A stretch of 64,000 bases of DNA. Origin: Dipylidium caninum (lineage: Eukaryota > Platyhelminthes > Cestoda > Cyclophyllidea > Dipylidiidae). Below, one piece after another: positions 38,801 through 51,108 of this stretch; the first letter of the stretch is position 1, and each line of letters opens with the position of its first letter. The notes under the pieces were generated by a model, which did no database searches, was not told where the DNA came from, and worked only from the letters and a program-made list of their open reading frames with translations. The stretch covers positions 310,001 through 374,000 of the forward strand of contig QEYB01000026.1 in the NCBI GenBank assembly GCA_017562135.1, written 5' to 3'. Both the position numbers and the translations under genes were made by a program.

Positions 38801-41800
38801 GGTGTGCTCTGTTGCGCAAATCGCGGCTAAATAAGCACAACTTTTGCCTGACCATCTATTTCGCTCTGAATGTGGTAATTGTGTTTTTCTTATTGCCATT
38901 CTCATTGTTTCAAAACTGTCTCTGGATGTTCAAACTCTTCATCTGTAAATCCTAGTCCTTTTTACTTCGTATATCGCGGTACAACGAAGTGTACGAGATG
39001 CGTCTAGAAATTCCATCCGTGCATTGGGGTAATCTTCAAAAAATCAAGATAATACCCCGTTACACAGTTAACGTTCTTCCTGTCCTCACGCCTGTTAGTA
39101 AAAGAGAACTTCCTGCATGCAATAGCGATTAGCTCTTAACAACAGATTTTGTTCACCATCCAGAAAATGACATATCTGTCCAGTGTATGGTTTGAACGAC
39201 AGCCGAATTTTACTTAAACAGTGTACTTGACGAGAAACAAAGGTGTTAGGCGTCGGAGGTGCCCCAGTGATGCAGAGTTGTTTAGTAATGTCGAGGCTCC
39301 AAATTCCCCGAACAGCCATTCACTTTCATGTCTTCTACACTAACACATTCTGAGTGCATTCTAGTTTCGGTAAATTATTACTTAGTTGGCAATAACAGTC
39401 TACAGACGATATGCTTGACTGACGCTGAGATTCTAAGCGATTTAATGCTCTCGATTTCGCATACTTTTATTACCATGCAGGTGATATGAGGGAAAAGGAT
39501 TATTATTGCCGTCTGAATGGGTCCTTTAGCAAATGGCTCCTGTCAGGGAAATGTTCGAGAGTATGTGTAACAGTCTCATTTTCCTCTGATGCTTGCTTTG
39601 CTTTGCCTGTTACAGCGGCTTTTTGTGTATCGGTGATGGGACGAAGACACTTTTGTGAGCTCGCACATTTTAATTTACATCGTTGAATCTGACCACAAAT
39701 GTGCAAACTAACTTCTTCCGGTTCAGGTATCGCGCTGATTTTGATCTTATCAAATACTTAGTCAAATGTAATCCACTTCCCCTGACATAAAATGATAGCA
39801 CTCTTCCGCCCCACGAGTCGGTTGTGAAAGGTAAGCCTTCCAATGGAGGTGGGTTTGTAGATTAACGTAATCTTCGATGAAATTTTCATTTTTCCCTGAA
39901 TTAAGCGGAATTTCAGTGTCCTCGACCAAACCATCGCTTCTCACTTCAGTCTTCTCTTTTTTTACTGATGAGCAGACTGTTTTTGTTGTGAGATTCCTCC
40001 AAGTGAATTTAATTGGACCTTTTGACAACTCACTTAGATAAACTGTTTTAAATTCTTCCTTCGAAAGACCCACTGTTTGGATTGAAGAATTTTGGGCCGT
40101 AGATACTACTACCGTCGATTCATGGTAGTTTCCATCAAGTCCTAACGGTATATCATTTTGCATCCTTAGACGAGTTTACTTACTCGTGTTTTTTGAATCA
40201 ATGTGAGTGACACAACTTCTTCCACCGTTTTAGCTCTTTCACGCGGAGGAGATTTGCAGACGATGCTCTATCCGGACCAGTCGCTCCCTCCACCTGTCTA
40301 CACAAATTTGAACAAGTTGACCCATGCCGCTCAGCGCAAATTCTCCATGTCCACCACAGTTTCTCCGAACACTCCGACAACAAGTACCGATGTTGGTCCA
40401 CGAACATCGGAACCGATAAACGAGGAAGACAACCTCTCTATAGCCTCCGCTCCTCAAGTCCAGGCGGAGCAGACAGCTAACAACGGAGGCATTTACTCAG
40501 TCCCTGGTTCCCCCCATCGACCTTCTTTCTCCACCTCATCTTCAAACTCTCGACCACGTGGAAGCTCCGTAGGAATCGAGGATCCCTTCTCCTTAGAGAT
40601 GGACGAACTCGATCGCATGGTCACGGGTGAGTAGTCTGAGTTTCCCTTCTAAAACCGTCGGTTTACATCCAACCGCATATAGAATAATGATTTAAGGGTG
40701 CTAATAAACTAGTGATTCGCATAATGGGAATCTTACCTTCCCAAGGGAAAGTAGCATTTCTTTTCCTGTGCAATTTGTGTTTTCCTAGTATTACCCACCA
40801 TTGCCTTGGTTACGTCATTAGCGGTCATGGCGACGCACCTTTGGACCCCCAAACTAAATCGAAATATTTCAAGCAGTTTGTCTTCGAATGTGCCGTCCTG
40901 CGTAAGAACGATAAAGCGTCTACAAAATGGTCGGCTATGATGACTTTTGTTCGCCTTTTCCTGAAGTTAACTCACTTTTGATTCGACAATGGTAAAACTA
41001 ACAGCTTCCGTTCGGGCGTTGTTCCCATTTCCCCTGCTCCAAGACTAAATTCAACTGAGGTGTACATTACGTCCATATCCGTGAGGGAAAATTAAAAGGG
41101 AAGGACGATTTGTACAAAATTTACGCAATATGGAGCAGTTCAGATTGAATGGTCAAACTTTCTTTCTTTCGTCAGCTTAGGATAAGTTTGGGGTGCTTGC
41201 TGTCGAAACCATTTTACTCGCCATTAGGATGGCTCTAAGGCCTTACACATCTCTGCCTGCAACTGGGTAGCCGGCCAGGTTATTTAGATGGTCTTAGAAG
41301 GAGAGAACTCAGCAATTTCGAGTCTCCTTAGTAATTTCACAAATACAGGATTTCGAGTCTTTCCTTTAAAGGTCGTGGTATTTTTCGTACCGTGATTATC
41401 TTGGTGTTCTAATTTGAGAGACGTGGACTTACGATAAATTGATCACTTCCGTTGTTTGACCCCTGAGGGATTTGTTACCATTACTATCAGGGCAGTTGTC
41501 AAAACTCCCTGTCAAGTCTTTCCTATTCGCCAACCTTACAGTTAGACGGGCATGTAGGGGAAATATCAGCACGGAATGGACAGTGAAACTCATTCACCAT
41601 GTGTCATTTATCTGCTACAGCCTGCGTGGTAAGATATTCCATCTTTCCTTGCGATGCACACTCCCTTAAGCGTTGGGGCATCTCCCTCTCCCCTTTCTGA
41701 CATCACATTATCTACAGCGCGGCTGCAGCGCTTCTTCCCATTGCCCGACCCTAATTACCGTGCCTGTGAAACTCCTGTTCGTAAACACGATGACTCACCG

Positions 41801-44800
41801 AATGGAACTCGAAGATTCACCCGTCCAGGGCAGTGCCACGGTCGGCCAAGAAGTGCGCATCTCACGTCTAACGCCACACCTCCCACTCCCACCCTACTCT
41901 CCTCTCCTTTCCTCTCCTCGTCGCTCGATTCGCATTAAATGTCCTCTTCAAAACCATAGCCATTATCCCCACTGTTTTTAGCCTTCGCTACTATATATAC
42001 TCTCTGCATCTACTCCCGACGCTACTTCTCTAGAATTAGCGCAGTGATTTTTGTGCCACTTTTACTTCTACCGCTATTTTTTCCGAGATATTCACATGTA
42101 AATTAATACCCCACCATGGCCTTCTTAATCACCCGATCTCTTCGCACGGTTTTTGGCCACGAAAATAGGTTCCTTCTGCAATGACTAACTTTATGGTGAA
42201 AGGAGGCGCAAGAGGTATTAGAGAACAGTCAACAAGCAAATTGTCGAGATACGGCCACCAGTCATCTCTTGTCTCTTAAAAATTTTTAATGTAATCAGCG
42301 TCAGGGTTTCTAAACAAGCTCGTATTACAAAACAACTGTCTGATTAGATTACTTGCAAACAATTTTTTGTGTTTTGAATTCATGGCCGGAGAAGTCTTTT
42401 TTTCCAGTCTAATTACTGTCAGCGGTCTGTTTGCTCTGATATCGAAGGGGCTTTTGTGACTGCTTCCGCTCCAGATCTCGCTTCGATATGCTCGACTTTT
42501 ACGCCTTTTTTACCTCCAACCTCGTCCGGCAGATGGGTGTGCATCTGATTTTTGCAGTACCAAGTGTCACGATCACAAATCTTGCCTAAATGTGAATAAA
42601 ATAGTTAATATCTTCAGTGAACTTAAGGGCTGACCAGCTGTCATTTTCCTGCCAGAGAAGAAGAGACTCAACTGGCATCCGTACTTTGCGCCTTCGCTAT
42701 TTCTCGCTCTCCTGCATAGTTTCTAACTGACTATCCCGAGTTGGCATTCTACCTTGGAAAAAGCGTTGTATTGTTATTTCTTGTGGGAGGCATTCGCTAG
42801 GAAATGCAGCATTTCCATTCCTCCTCGGAATTATTTGTCATCCAACTTGCTGCCTTTTCTCCGACCCATAAATTTACAAGAAGTCTTTTAGCTATCGTGT
42901 CAGCCATTTCTGTAAGCATTAGGTACCGATTAGATTTGTCCTAATGAGGTAATCACCTTATTTAGATGCATTTTCTTCGCCGCTGATTCAGGTTGTCTGT
43001 TTGGTTGATGATTCACGTATTTTACTTAAACAGGACTACGGTAAATTGAGTCGCGCAGCGTTTTTTCCTTCTCATACTTTCGAGAGTAGTCAGGTTCCGA
43101 GCAACCCTGTTGATTAGAGAAAAAAGTTATTCCTCTTCTTCGACGCACTTCTCTTTTGGCGTACGTGTTTGATTTGGGTGGTGGCTGAGCAATAATTTGC
43201 AGTGCTCTCAAGTCGCGATGGCAGTGGCCACTGCGACACCTGGAAGGCGTGGTTCAAAGACACGAAACAACAGACGAATTAGGACATGTTCTCACAAATC
43301 GTGGGGCAATGGGGAATTCATTGGGGACTTACGCTCCAGTGTTTTTCTTGTCACGTTCCGACCAGTGCCACTTTAATGACATCTTAATCCAATTATTCGG
43401 ATTTGCACTGTAACACACACCAAGTGAATTCTGCTAAGGAAACAAGTACATCAAAATGGCCTAAAAATATATACTAAAATCACCTGTTTTCCTCTTGTAG
43501 AAGCCATATCAACTAATTGTAGAGGCCTATTTTCCTTTTTACTTATTCGATACACAGTAATTCTCTGCATGCTTCACTTCACAATGAAGGAGTCGATTGG
43601 TGTTTCGATGATTCAGTAATTTCTGTATTTTTTCTTTGTTTTCCGTACCATTAATTCAACGATTTATTCACTTTGGTCTTCGGGCATTCAGGGATGGGCT
43701 GCAGCCGTTTTTCATGCTCTGACTATTGGATAAACGCACCAAGAGCCAACATTCTCGCCACGATGTCGATCGGGTAACCCTAGCGCGGACATGCACCGCT
43801 TCTTCCCCGCGGTTTCGACATGACATTCATTGTCCGTCCAACCCATTCGTCATCGCTGGTGTCCGCACTGTCAATTTTCCCTTACTTCGTGTTCCCTACT
43901 AAAACTACATTACCGGACGTCCGCTCGCTATTCCGGCCAAATTTCAAGTTTAAGAATTCCACCTAACCACTCACACACACAGAGTTCAAGGCTGTCAGCC
44001 CAGAAAAACTAGTAGATTTCGTTTGAATTGAGATGCCTGCAGCCCTGTCTCGCCATTTCTGTGCATATTTCCATTTCTATTCCCTTCCTTAAGTTAGGTT
44101 ACAACCTACTGTACCCATTCTGGAGCTAAGGACGAATTTATGCTTGTGCCTGTCCGGCGAGGCGAATCAGGAGTTAGGGCCTTTCAGCAACAGTGGAGAA
44201 CGGTGGGGATTGTCAGTGAGTCAGTGAGTTAAAAACCTCGTTATCACTTGGATAGATCGTCGAGCTCGCTTTAGACGTTCTATGTGGCAAATTAAACCAA
44301 AATCTTAATGACTCTACGGCATAGTTATTAAATGAAAGATAAGGGGAAAATAAACACTCAGGTTGGGGTGCAGTCAACTGAACCACGACCTTGGAAAAAA
44401 ACTAAATTACTTAGTAGTCGGTAATCTTATTTTGGTACTGTCTAAATGAGAATTTATTGAGCATTACAACTTTTTTTTACCGCTAATATAGGAGACTACG
44501 ATTTGTCAAAATAGCTCGCCTTTTCGGATGCGACTATCGCATTTATTTATTTCTTATTAATTGACGCCTCAGTTCTGGGTCCACTTATTCCTTTTCCACC
44601 TACGTACGTCCGAATTCCACCTTATTGTCTTTCCGTTCTAAAGGATTAGATCACTGGTCTGTTGATGTTCATCGCCAAAAAACCAAGTAATCTGCATCGA
44701 TTCTCTGGCTTCGTGATTGGAACAAAAGGCAGCCCTTAGAGCTCCGTGGTTTCGAAACACTGCCTTCAGGGTGAATGCTTACCATTTCTTGTGGAAGTGA

Positions 44801-47800
44801 CATACTCCATTTTCATGCGTTATAGTCGGTGAAAATGGGAGCCACTCTTGAGTGAAGGTGGACAAATGTTGTATACTCTTTGGCGTCACTGCATTTCGCT
44901 TTTTAATGGTGTTTAAGTACGGATCTAGCTACTTCTGCGGGCACATTCCCCTAATTTCTTGCTTCTCTAATCTACCACGTTTCCTCATGCGGCTGGTAAT
45001 CTCATCCGCCGCGGCGGTGTTCCACTTCCCAAACCACTCTGCCTGTGCGTGCATTTGCTCTCGTTTTTTAATCAACTGTCTGTGGGTGATTTCGCGAGAA
45101 TGTGGTGTTGCTTAAGCTCGTGGTCGCAACGGCTCCACCTCACCTCAAGTGGACGTGGCGTCACATTAGCGCACAACAACTGCACTTTGGTTTGGCGGTT
45201 CGTGCACGTATTCAAGTGTCTGCCTAGTTTGCGTGATTACACAATTCCCAATTACGGAATGAGACCCTTGTCCCATGCCTTCTTAATGGATAATCTTCCT
45301 CCTTTCAACTGCTTCCTTGCAGAATTATCGGAGGGCTGTTTTCCGAGGAAAAGTATGGGTTTACCTGCGCAACGCTATTTGGTGCACATTTGTCTAAGTC
45401 TCTTCATGCGGTACTTTCCTCCTCCCAACTCGTCTAATCGCTTTCCTTCTGCATGGCCGTCATCCAGTTCAAGCTCTTGTGATTTTTTAAAGGGAGCATC
45501 ATCGGTCAAAATGAAACTTTAATACCCTAAGTACGCGTTTTAACGAGCTATAAGAGGTGCTCTGACACTTACTTTTATTTTGAGCGCATTTTTAAGGAGA
45601 GGTGCGCGTAATCCCAGACACGGGGTTCGTTTCACCTTTCAAGAGCATTTTTCTATGTCTCGGTTAGAATGAATTAAGAAAACTGTGTTAACACACATTT
45701 ATTAACTTTGAGTGCAGGTGAGTTTTTTCCCAGCTGGGTATATTTGTAGACTGGGAAGAGAGGGAAGATATTTTATGCAAATTTATGCGAGTTAACCAAG
45801 AATGTGTTCTTTTTACTCTCCATATCCATTGCCCACCCATCCACCCTTCACTCACTTGCTTACTCACCTGGTTTTTGCCTGGTACTCTAATGCACCACGG
45901 AATTAATTTGCTTTCGACACTGGTTGGTTCTGGACCGGCAGAACTTCACTCACTAAACAGCTACCAAAACCTACGCGCGACCTCGGCTAAATTCACTAAT
46001 TCAACTAGCAGTTTCTGCACCCTGACTTCGCGTTCAATGACACGCACCGAGGAGTCGGTGTTCTGCCTCCCCTCCCTCTATCACAACCAGTCTTACATCG
46101 ACTTCTCTGAGGCAGGTATGGAGAGGCAGGGGGATCGTGGAATGGACGGAGGCTTCGTTTTGCCTCCTCATCCTCCCGCGCCTCCGAAGCCGCGACTACA
46201 CGCAGGCTTCGAGGTGCCTATCCAACTTGCAATCAAAAATACCCGCTCCACCTCCTGCCTCACCACTAAGTCCTCCCTTCCCCCTCCGGTGCCGTACCGA
46301 TCCTCTTCCCTTCGGCGCAATCCAAGACACAGGGAGTCCTAGTGCTTATCCGAACTGCTTCCACTGCATTTGCGAATTCGAGCGTACCCGTCTCCATTTC
46401 TTTTCCCCGCAATGACTCTTGCTTCCCCCCCGCTCTGCCTCATATTCTTCCGGTTTTACTAAGGGCGTTTATCACCTCGGCTACCGCCTGAATTAGCCTC
46501 AACCAACTAACAGCGTGCTGCATCAAAGATGAAATTTTTTAAAAATAATATTTCTTTTGCACTGACTACTCCTTATTCGTCGGCGTTCGGACTACTGTGG
46601 CTTGATTTCATTTTTCCAGTGGAAACTGTTTTTCTTTTGTCAAGTGTGACTAAGTTAAAAAGTGGGCATTTAGCACACTATGTGCTGTGGCTTTGCAGGA
46701 TTTTCGACCTGCCATGAGGTTAAGTTTGCCTCTCATATCTCATTGAACTGATCCTCCGTACATGCTTCAGCTTCCATTAAAGCTACACCTGAAACACCGG
46801 CTAAGTTGGTCGCATCCAGTCGCCTCGAATTGAAACCCTCTCTTGTCTATCCCCAACTGACGCGCTTCCTTGGATATTCTTTAGGGTTAAATGCCCTCGC
46901 ACACACACAGACCAATACCCTTTTGGAGGGGGTGAACAAAAATGATGAGTCTTTCAAGATGTTACTTGTCTTTGTGTTCTTGTACATCCCTACCCTCCTC
47001 CATTTTTAACGCAGTGGAGGTTGTCTTTCTGAGAAGGGCACTGAAAAGAAGCAATCGGTCCAGTGCAACAAAGGTTACTTATATAATTTTCCTCTTCTGC
47101 AATGTTCTTTTTTGGCCACTGCCTTGGCTCGGTCGTTTTAGGCCGTCTTACATTCACTTAAATGTCACGTTTCTAAGGGCGATGTTAATTAAATTTTTGT
47201 CTTTTTTTCATGACCTAAAACTGGAAAAAGAGTTGAAGACTTGCTTAGCTTTTCCTTTCGTCAAAGCACTCAATTAGTGCTCGTGCCCCTGCGTAGACTC
47301 GAATTTCTTGCACTAAAAAAGCGTTACAATTGTGTTTACACTGGACGACTTGAAAGTTGTTAAACTCTATTGACCACATTTGTTGGACTAACGCAGTGGA
47401 GGTAAAATCAAGGTTTTCTGTCTCCTAAAAGGTTCAAGTGATTGCTACTTTTATCGCGATTTTCTAGTCCGATGGCTTCACCCGTCTTATCACTCTACAA
47501 TTGGCGCGATTATAATGGGCACCTTAACGATGAACACTGTTGAGGTATTACTTTGACATCTCTGCTCCGTTTCTATCAGATCGAGGATGATAAATTTGAA
47601 GAAATACAAATGCTTATTTGTAAATTTCCAGTAAACACCACTTTTCCCCCATTCCGAAAATTCCTTTCTCTATTTGCCTTATTGAAGGAATGTTGTTGTA
47701 ATTCGGACACCCGGATAACTCACCCTAACGGCCTTTACTAACGGAATTACACCCCACTTACTTTTAGCAGCCCCATTACGTGTAAGTTTCTACGTAGAGA

Positions 47801-50800
47801 TGACTTTATCACGTAAGTTCGTTAATACTTGTGCATCTTCGCCCAACCATCTCAGCCTTTCATCAGCGGTGAGACTGGTTCTCTGCATTACTCCTAGTGG
47901 TTTTGGCAGGTCAGGTCAGATCGTTTGTGCAGAAGAGTGCTGGAGCACAAGACACGTGGCGCCATCATCTGACCAGATCGACGCATCAAGCTTCGGTAAT
48001 TAAACAATGCTAACACATTTACTCTTATTTCACTCTACAGTTGGCCTCTCACACCTTCATTTTGGTGTCTTAAGTATTATCTTCGAATAATGCTCGCAAA
48101 ATGGCGATTTATTTCGCTTTAAACTGAATTAATTGTCACTACTCGGGATGCTTTGTTATTGTGGTTTTTTAAAAAATGGTCGATTTTTGTATAGTCAAAT
48201 GCACCCACTGCGGAAGAAAAACCAGCTTAAGCGCAGCCTTGATGTATTTTCTTTGAGACGTGTGGCGACATTTCCTTTCCAATCAGATTAATGCGCTTCC
48301 CCCCTAGAATGACGTCCGATTGTCTTTTTAACTGAGTATCCTCCCAGAACACACCAAGTTGCCTCCGGCAACGACCCACCTTACTAACTACCACTTTCTT
48401 TATGATCTAATCAACCGGCCTCGTTACTAACGTAGTTTCTACACCGAGTAGTTTCCTCGTTGAGGTCAACGCTTCAAAGAGATAGATTTTATTGGTTGCA
48501 ATTCATTTTGCTTTTCCTTTTTAGTAGCCAATAGGGAAAAAGAGGTGAGAAGAGGTGCTCTGCCGCGATATTCTCATAACTGTGCCCTCGTGATGGCCTT
48601 CGCACTAGCGCCCAGAGTGTTTAGTTCCCTCCATTACCTTTTTTTTCTGGGTTTCAAGTAGTATCACAAAGTCATTGACCATAGGTACATCGCTACTCTC
48701 TCGGTAAAGTAGTCTTTACCTTTCATTGGTATTTACTATCGAGGATTTGACACCCAAATTGTAACTTAAGTTATCTCCTCTCGATTTCGATTTCTGCGTA
48801 TTCTTATGATCAATTTGTAGGGTTTTCTGGACCACCGTTTCAGTCACCTTGCACAAAGCCCTGTAACGAATTCTTCTTAGGGATAATTTACCGACCCGAA
48901 AAGTGGGTCGGTGCGTTGCCTTTGGGAGACCCATGGTAATGTACTAAATCACTCTTGTAGGCTCGAGCGCTGCAAGTTCAGTGACATCGCGTTCTGGCAG
49001 GAGCGGTAGTGACCACCCCTCACAGCCTCACTCCCATCCCCTCGTGCCCGTCAGCCACTCCACAGGAATCCCGGCTGGCCTGCTAAGGAACCCTACATCT
49101 CCTGATGGGCACAACGGTACGGCTTCTCGTCGGGATCGCTCTCGCAGCTCCAGCTTCTGTGCTTCCACGGGGACATCCATACCTGGTGGCATAGAAGTTA
49201 GTAAACTCCTTCTTACCGTGGTTTTCGCTATATCATCTTTTAATGGGACCTAGTGAAACCTTTTTTACAACCCGACTCACTGACATTCTGTTTTTTCTTT
49301 CTGGTGGTTATTATTTCTTGTGCCCAATTGCGTCCTCTTTTCCAACAACAGGGCCGCCTTTCCCTTCAATGGTGAATCACCAGTCGAACTCAAAATTATA
49401 TTACTCGCCATTTATAAACGCGTCTGCTTTCTGTAGCCATAGCAAATCGGCTCGACTGTCGTTTCATTCTCGCCAAAGCTGTATTTGAAATTGAGTTGAT
49501 ATAAGTGCTGATTCGACTGTTATGTGACAGAAATAGGCATTTACAAGAATTTCCGTCTTCCTGACACGGTCAGACAAACTCTATTAATAAAATTGATGCT
49601 TGGTGCTAAGTAAAATCACGAAGCCTAAGAGATTTCGTCTTTCAGATTTGGATCAGCCTTTAACATCTAGGATTACCCATTAGGAAAATCCGGACACTGT
49701 TGCCAGAAGGTTGCTTATAATTTCACCAGATCTGGTACGTAGGAAGCTGAGCACCTTCAATCGTTAGCAGATTGTATTTCTGTATACCGTTTGATGAGCC
49801 TTTTAAGAACCTTCAGTGTTCCAGCCTAGGCTCCATTACCGTTACAAAACTTTAACTATTTAGGTACCTATATTTTATGCACGAAAAGTTCCGCTGAAAT
49901 ATATTCCATATACCTCTGGCTAAATCTTATTGTCATGATGAGTGCCTGCAAGTGAGGTAGAATTATGCAAATTTTGCAATGACATTGCTTAAAATGACAT
50001 TTTATAAACAATCAAGAAGGTAACTTGACTTCTTCGATTTTATTTTCTGTTGTTCCTCTTGATATACCACTAGGATAGTGAGACAACAACAGACTCTCTT
50101 GTCGCCCAATTTATTCCAGACCTCCAACAATCCATTAACTCCATGTCTCAATTTGCCGACTCGCGACACAATATTAGTAAGTTTGGGCCTTCCATTACCC
50201 CTAACTAGTCCTCATTGTTGCGACTGGTTGGCGAACCAGTAGTAGCCCTGTCCCCCTAGAAAGCAAAAGCAATGGGTATTAGTTTTGCCCGGCACGGCAC
50301 TTGAACTACCTATTCGGTAATTTGATGGAAGGATCTAAGGTTAGTCAACTATCATCCGTATTTGAATTGGAAATGGCTAGTATCTTGACCAGTTATAGCA
50401 CTTCATTACTAAAAAATGTTTTTACTAGCATACAACAGAGCCAGAGCCTCCTTTATTTTACAAGAGCAACTAGAGGAATATGCGGTATTCGGAGGCTTCT
50501 CTTACTTCCCACTAAGGCATGATGTGTATGTTGAGTTGACTCCCTAATGCGTGTACAACTGTCGGCATTTCTCTTCTGGTGGACCGTCAAGTGTAAGCAT
50601 GAAGAACGGAGACCGCACTTCTGTAGTCCTCAGGCTTACACTCCTTTCCCTAATTTTTGAATATGCTCACGACTTGTCGATCTTCTAACCTTGCTTTATT
50701 CGTACATGCTATACAAATAATATTTCGATCATTGTGAATAAGTATAGTTCCACTCCTCCTAACCTCTCAAATATGTACTATGATCAATTTTGTAGTACTT

Positions 50801-51108
50801 GATGTGGATGCTCGGTGTGTTTTTAAGTGGGCTGGCCTTACGCGACACACTGGTTAATAATTTATATTTAACCAGTAATAATAGCTCTTCTTACAGATTC
50901 CGTCGAGGTTGATGATCGTTCAATACACGTCTCCTCAACCGCAGCTTCTTTGCTCACCCAATTGTCTGGCCAACTGCAACAACTGAACTCTTTCAACACA
51001 GCAGCATTGTTGAAACATCCTCCGAGTACCGACGTCCACTCTCGCAAAGAGTCAGGAGAATTCGACCTGCCTGCTCCTCCATCTCCCGATATGCTAGATG
51101 TTTACTAA
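23885..51108 (+). CDS. mtss1: IMD-domain (MTSS1/MIM-type) membrane and actin regulator
   Basis: Exons: 23885-23956, 23987-24048, 24078-24236, 24312-24762, 27989-28459, 37298-37814, 40234-40626, 48961-49196, 50074-50176, 50897-51108; 891 codons plus TAA, all introns GT-AG with matching phases. Residues 1 to about 285 form an IMD (inverse BAR) domain, which in this family dimerises, binds PI(4,5)P2 membranes and promotes protrusions: GGPIWEDIISKGGKL, ATVHASNAFLDAIQRLADLA, NPLSSHVEEWKK and LEERGRYCFFFNCMRPVL match the family in order. A Ser/Gly-rich insertion (about 155-200) interrupts the domain. The rest is Ser/Pro/Thr-rich, with an acidic run (DEEDEEEEEEE) in exon 6 and LPPPVYTNLNKL in exon 7. 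Human MTSS1 is about 755 residues. No WH2 actin-binding motif is visible at the C terminus. Introns range from 29 bp to 8.8 kb. A poly(A) signal is at 51336. Confidence 0.9.
24763..27988 (+). other. intron 4 of the MTSS-like gene
   Basis: A 3.2 kb intron between the IMD exon and the next coding exon. Two antisense open frames (about 25037-25444 and 26290-26751) were inspected. Neither shows a family motif or a supporting splice structure, so they are left uncalled. No repeat or transposon domain was recognised. Confidence 0.6.
31429..31464. repeat. 18-bp perfect tandem duplication
   Basis: The unit AGTCTTGCCTCATTTACT occurs twice back to back inside intron 5 of the MTSS-like gene. It is too short to be a mobile element; it looks like a local duplication. 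Confidence 0.9.
34283..34368. repeat. 43-bp perfect tandem duplication
   Basis: A 43-base unit starting AACAATGCCATCAC and ending AGAAGATT is present twice head-to-tail with no mismatch (34283-34325 and 34326-34368), inside intron 5 of the MTSS-like gene. The lack of divergence suggests either a recent duplication or an assembly artefact. Confidence 0.93.
39762..40163 (-). CDS. antisense intronic ORF, unrecognised
   Basis: A single-exon open frame of 133 codons with a true ATG, on the strand opposite to the MTSS-like gene and wholly inside its intron 6, starting 70 bases from exon 7. An in-frame TAA lies just upstream of the ATG, so it is not an internal piece of a longer frame. The translation is hydrophilic and fairly evenly composed (for example GLSKEEFKTVYLSEL, KNENFIEDYVNLQTHLHW), unlike the Pro/Ser/Arg-rich chance frames elsewhere in the window. 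No signal peptide, membrane segment, cysteine pattern or known motif is seen. It may be a nested gene, a remnant of one, or chance; I do not recognise it. Confidence 0.25.
   Translation of the reverse strand: MQNDIPLGLDGNYHESTVVVSTAQNSSIQTVGLSKEEFKTVYLSELSKGPIKFTWRNLTTKTVCSSVKKEKTEVRSDGLVEDTEIPLNSGKNENFIEDYVNLQTHLHWKAYLSQPTRGAEECYHFMSGEVDYI
40627..48960 (+). other. intron 7 of the MTSS-like gene (8.3 kb)
   Basis: The intron runs from the exon 7 donor (ACGG|GTGAGT) to the exon 8 acceptor (CTCTTGTAG). It is pyrimidine-rich on the plus strand, with a notable C/T tract near 41876-41925. It holds one likely cassette exon, listed separately. A second phase-compatible stretch after the acceptor-like CTACAG near 41718 has only a weak donor and was not called. 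Confidence 0.6.
45942..46115 (+). CDS. probable cassette exon of the MTSS-like gene
   Basis: Inside intron 7, an AG at 45940-45941 and a good donor (GCAG|GTATGG) at 46116 delimit exactly 174 bases (58 codons). The frame is open and both ends are in phase 1, which matches the phase 1 junction between exon 7 (40626) and exon 8 (48961). Including it would therefore add 58 residues without shifting the frame. The encoded segment is Ser/Thr-rich and contains QSYIDFSEAG, plausible in the disordered C-terminal half of the protein. The upstream pyrimidine tract is weak. The frame stays open beyond the donor into a proline-rich stretch, so the true borders could differ. It might also be chance. Confidence 0.42.

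Noticed and set aside
41654..41938. ORF in intron 7 that could be an additional phase 1 exon after the acceptor-like CTACAG
   Set aside because: The only phase-compatible donor (C|GTAAAC) is weak and the translation is low-complexity. It is much less convincing than 45942-46115.
47009..47405. 15-base word TAACGCAGTGGAGGT occurring twice about 380 bases apart
   Set aside because: About one or two such matches are expected by chance in a window of this size.
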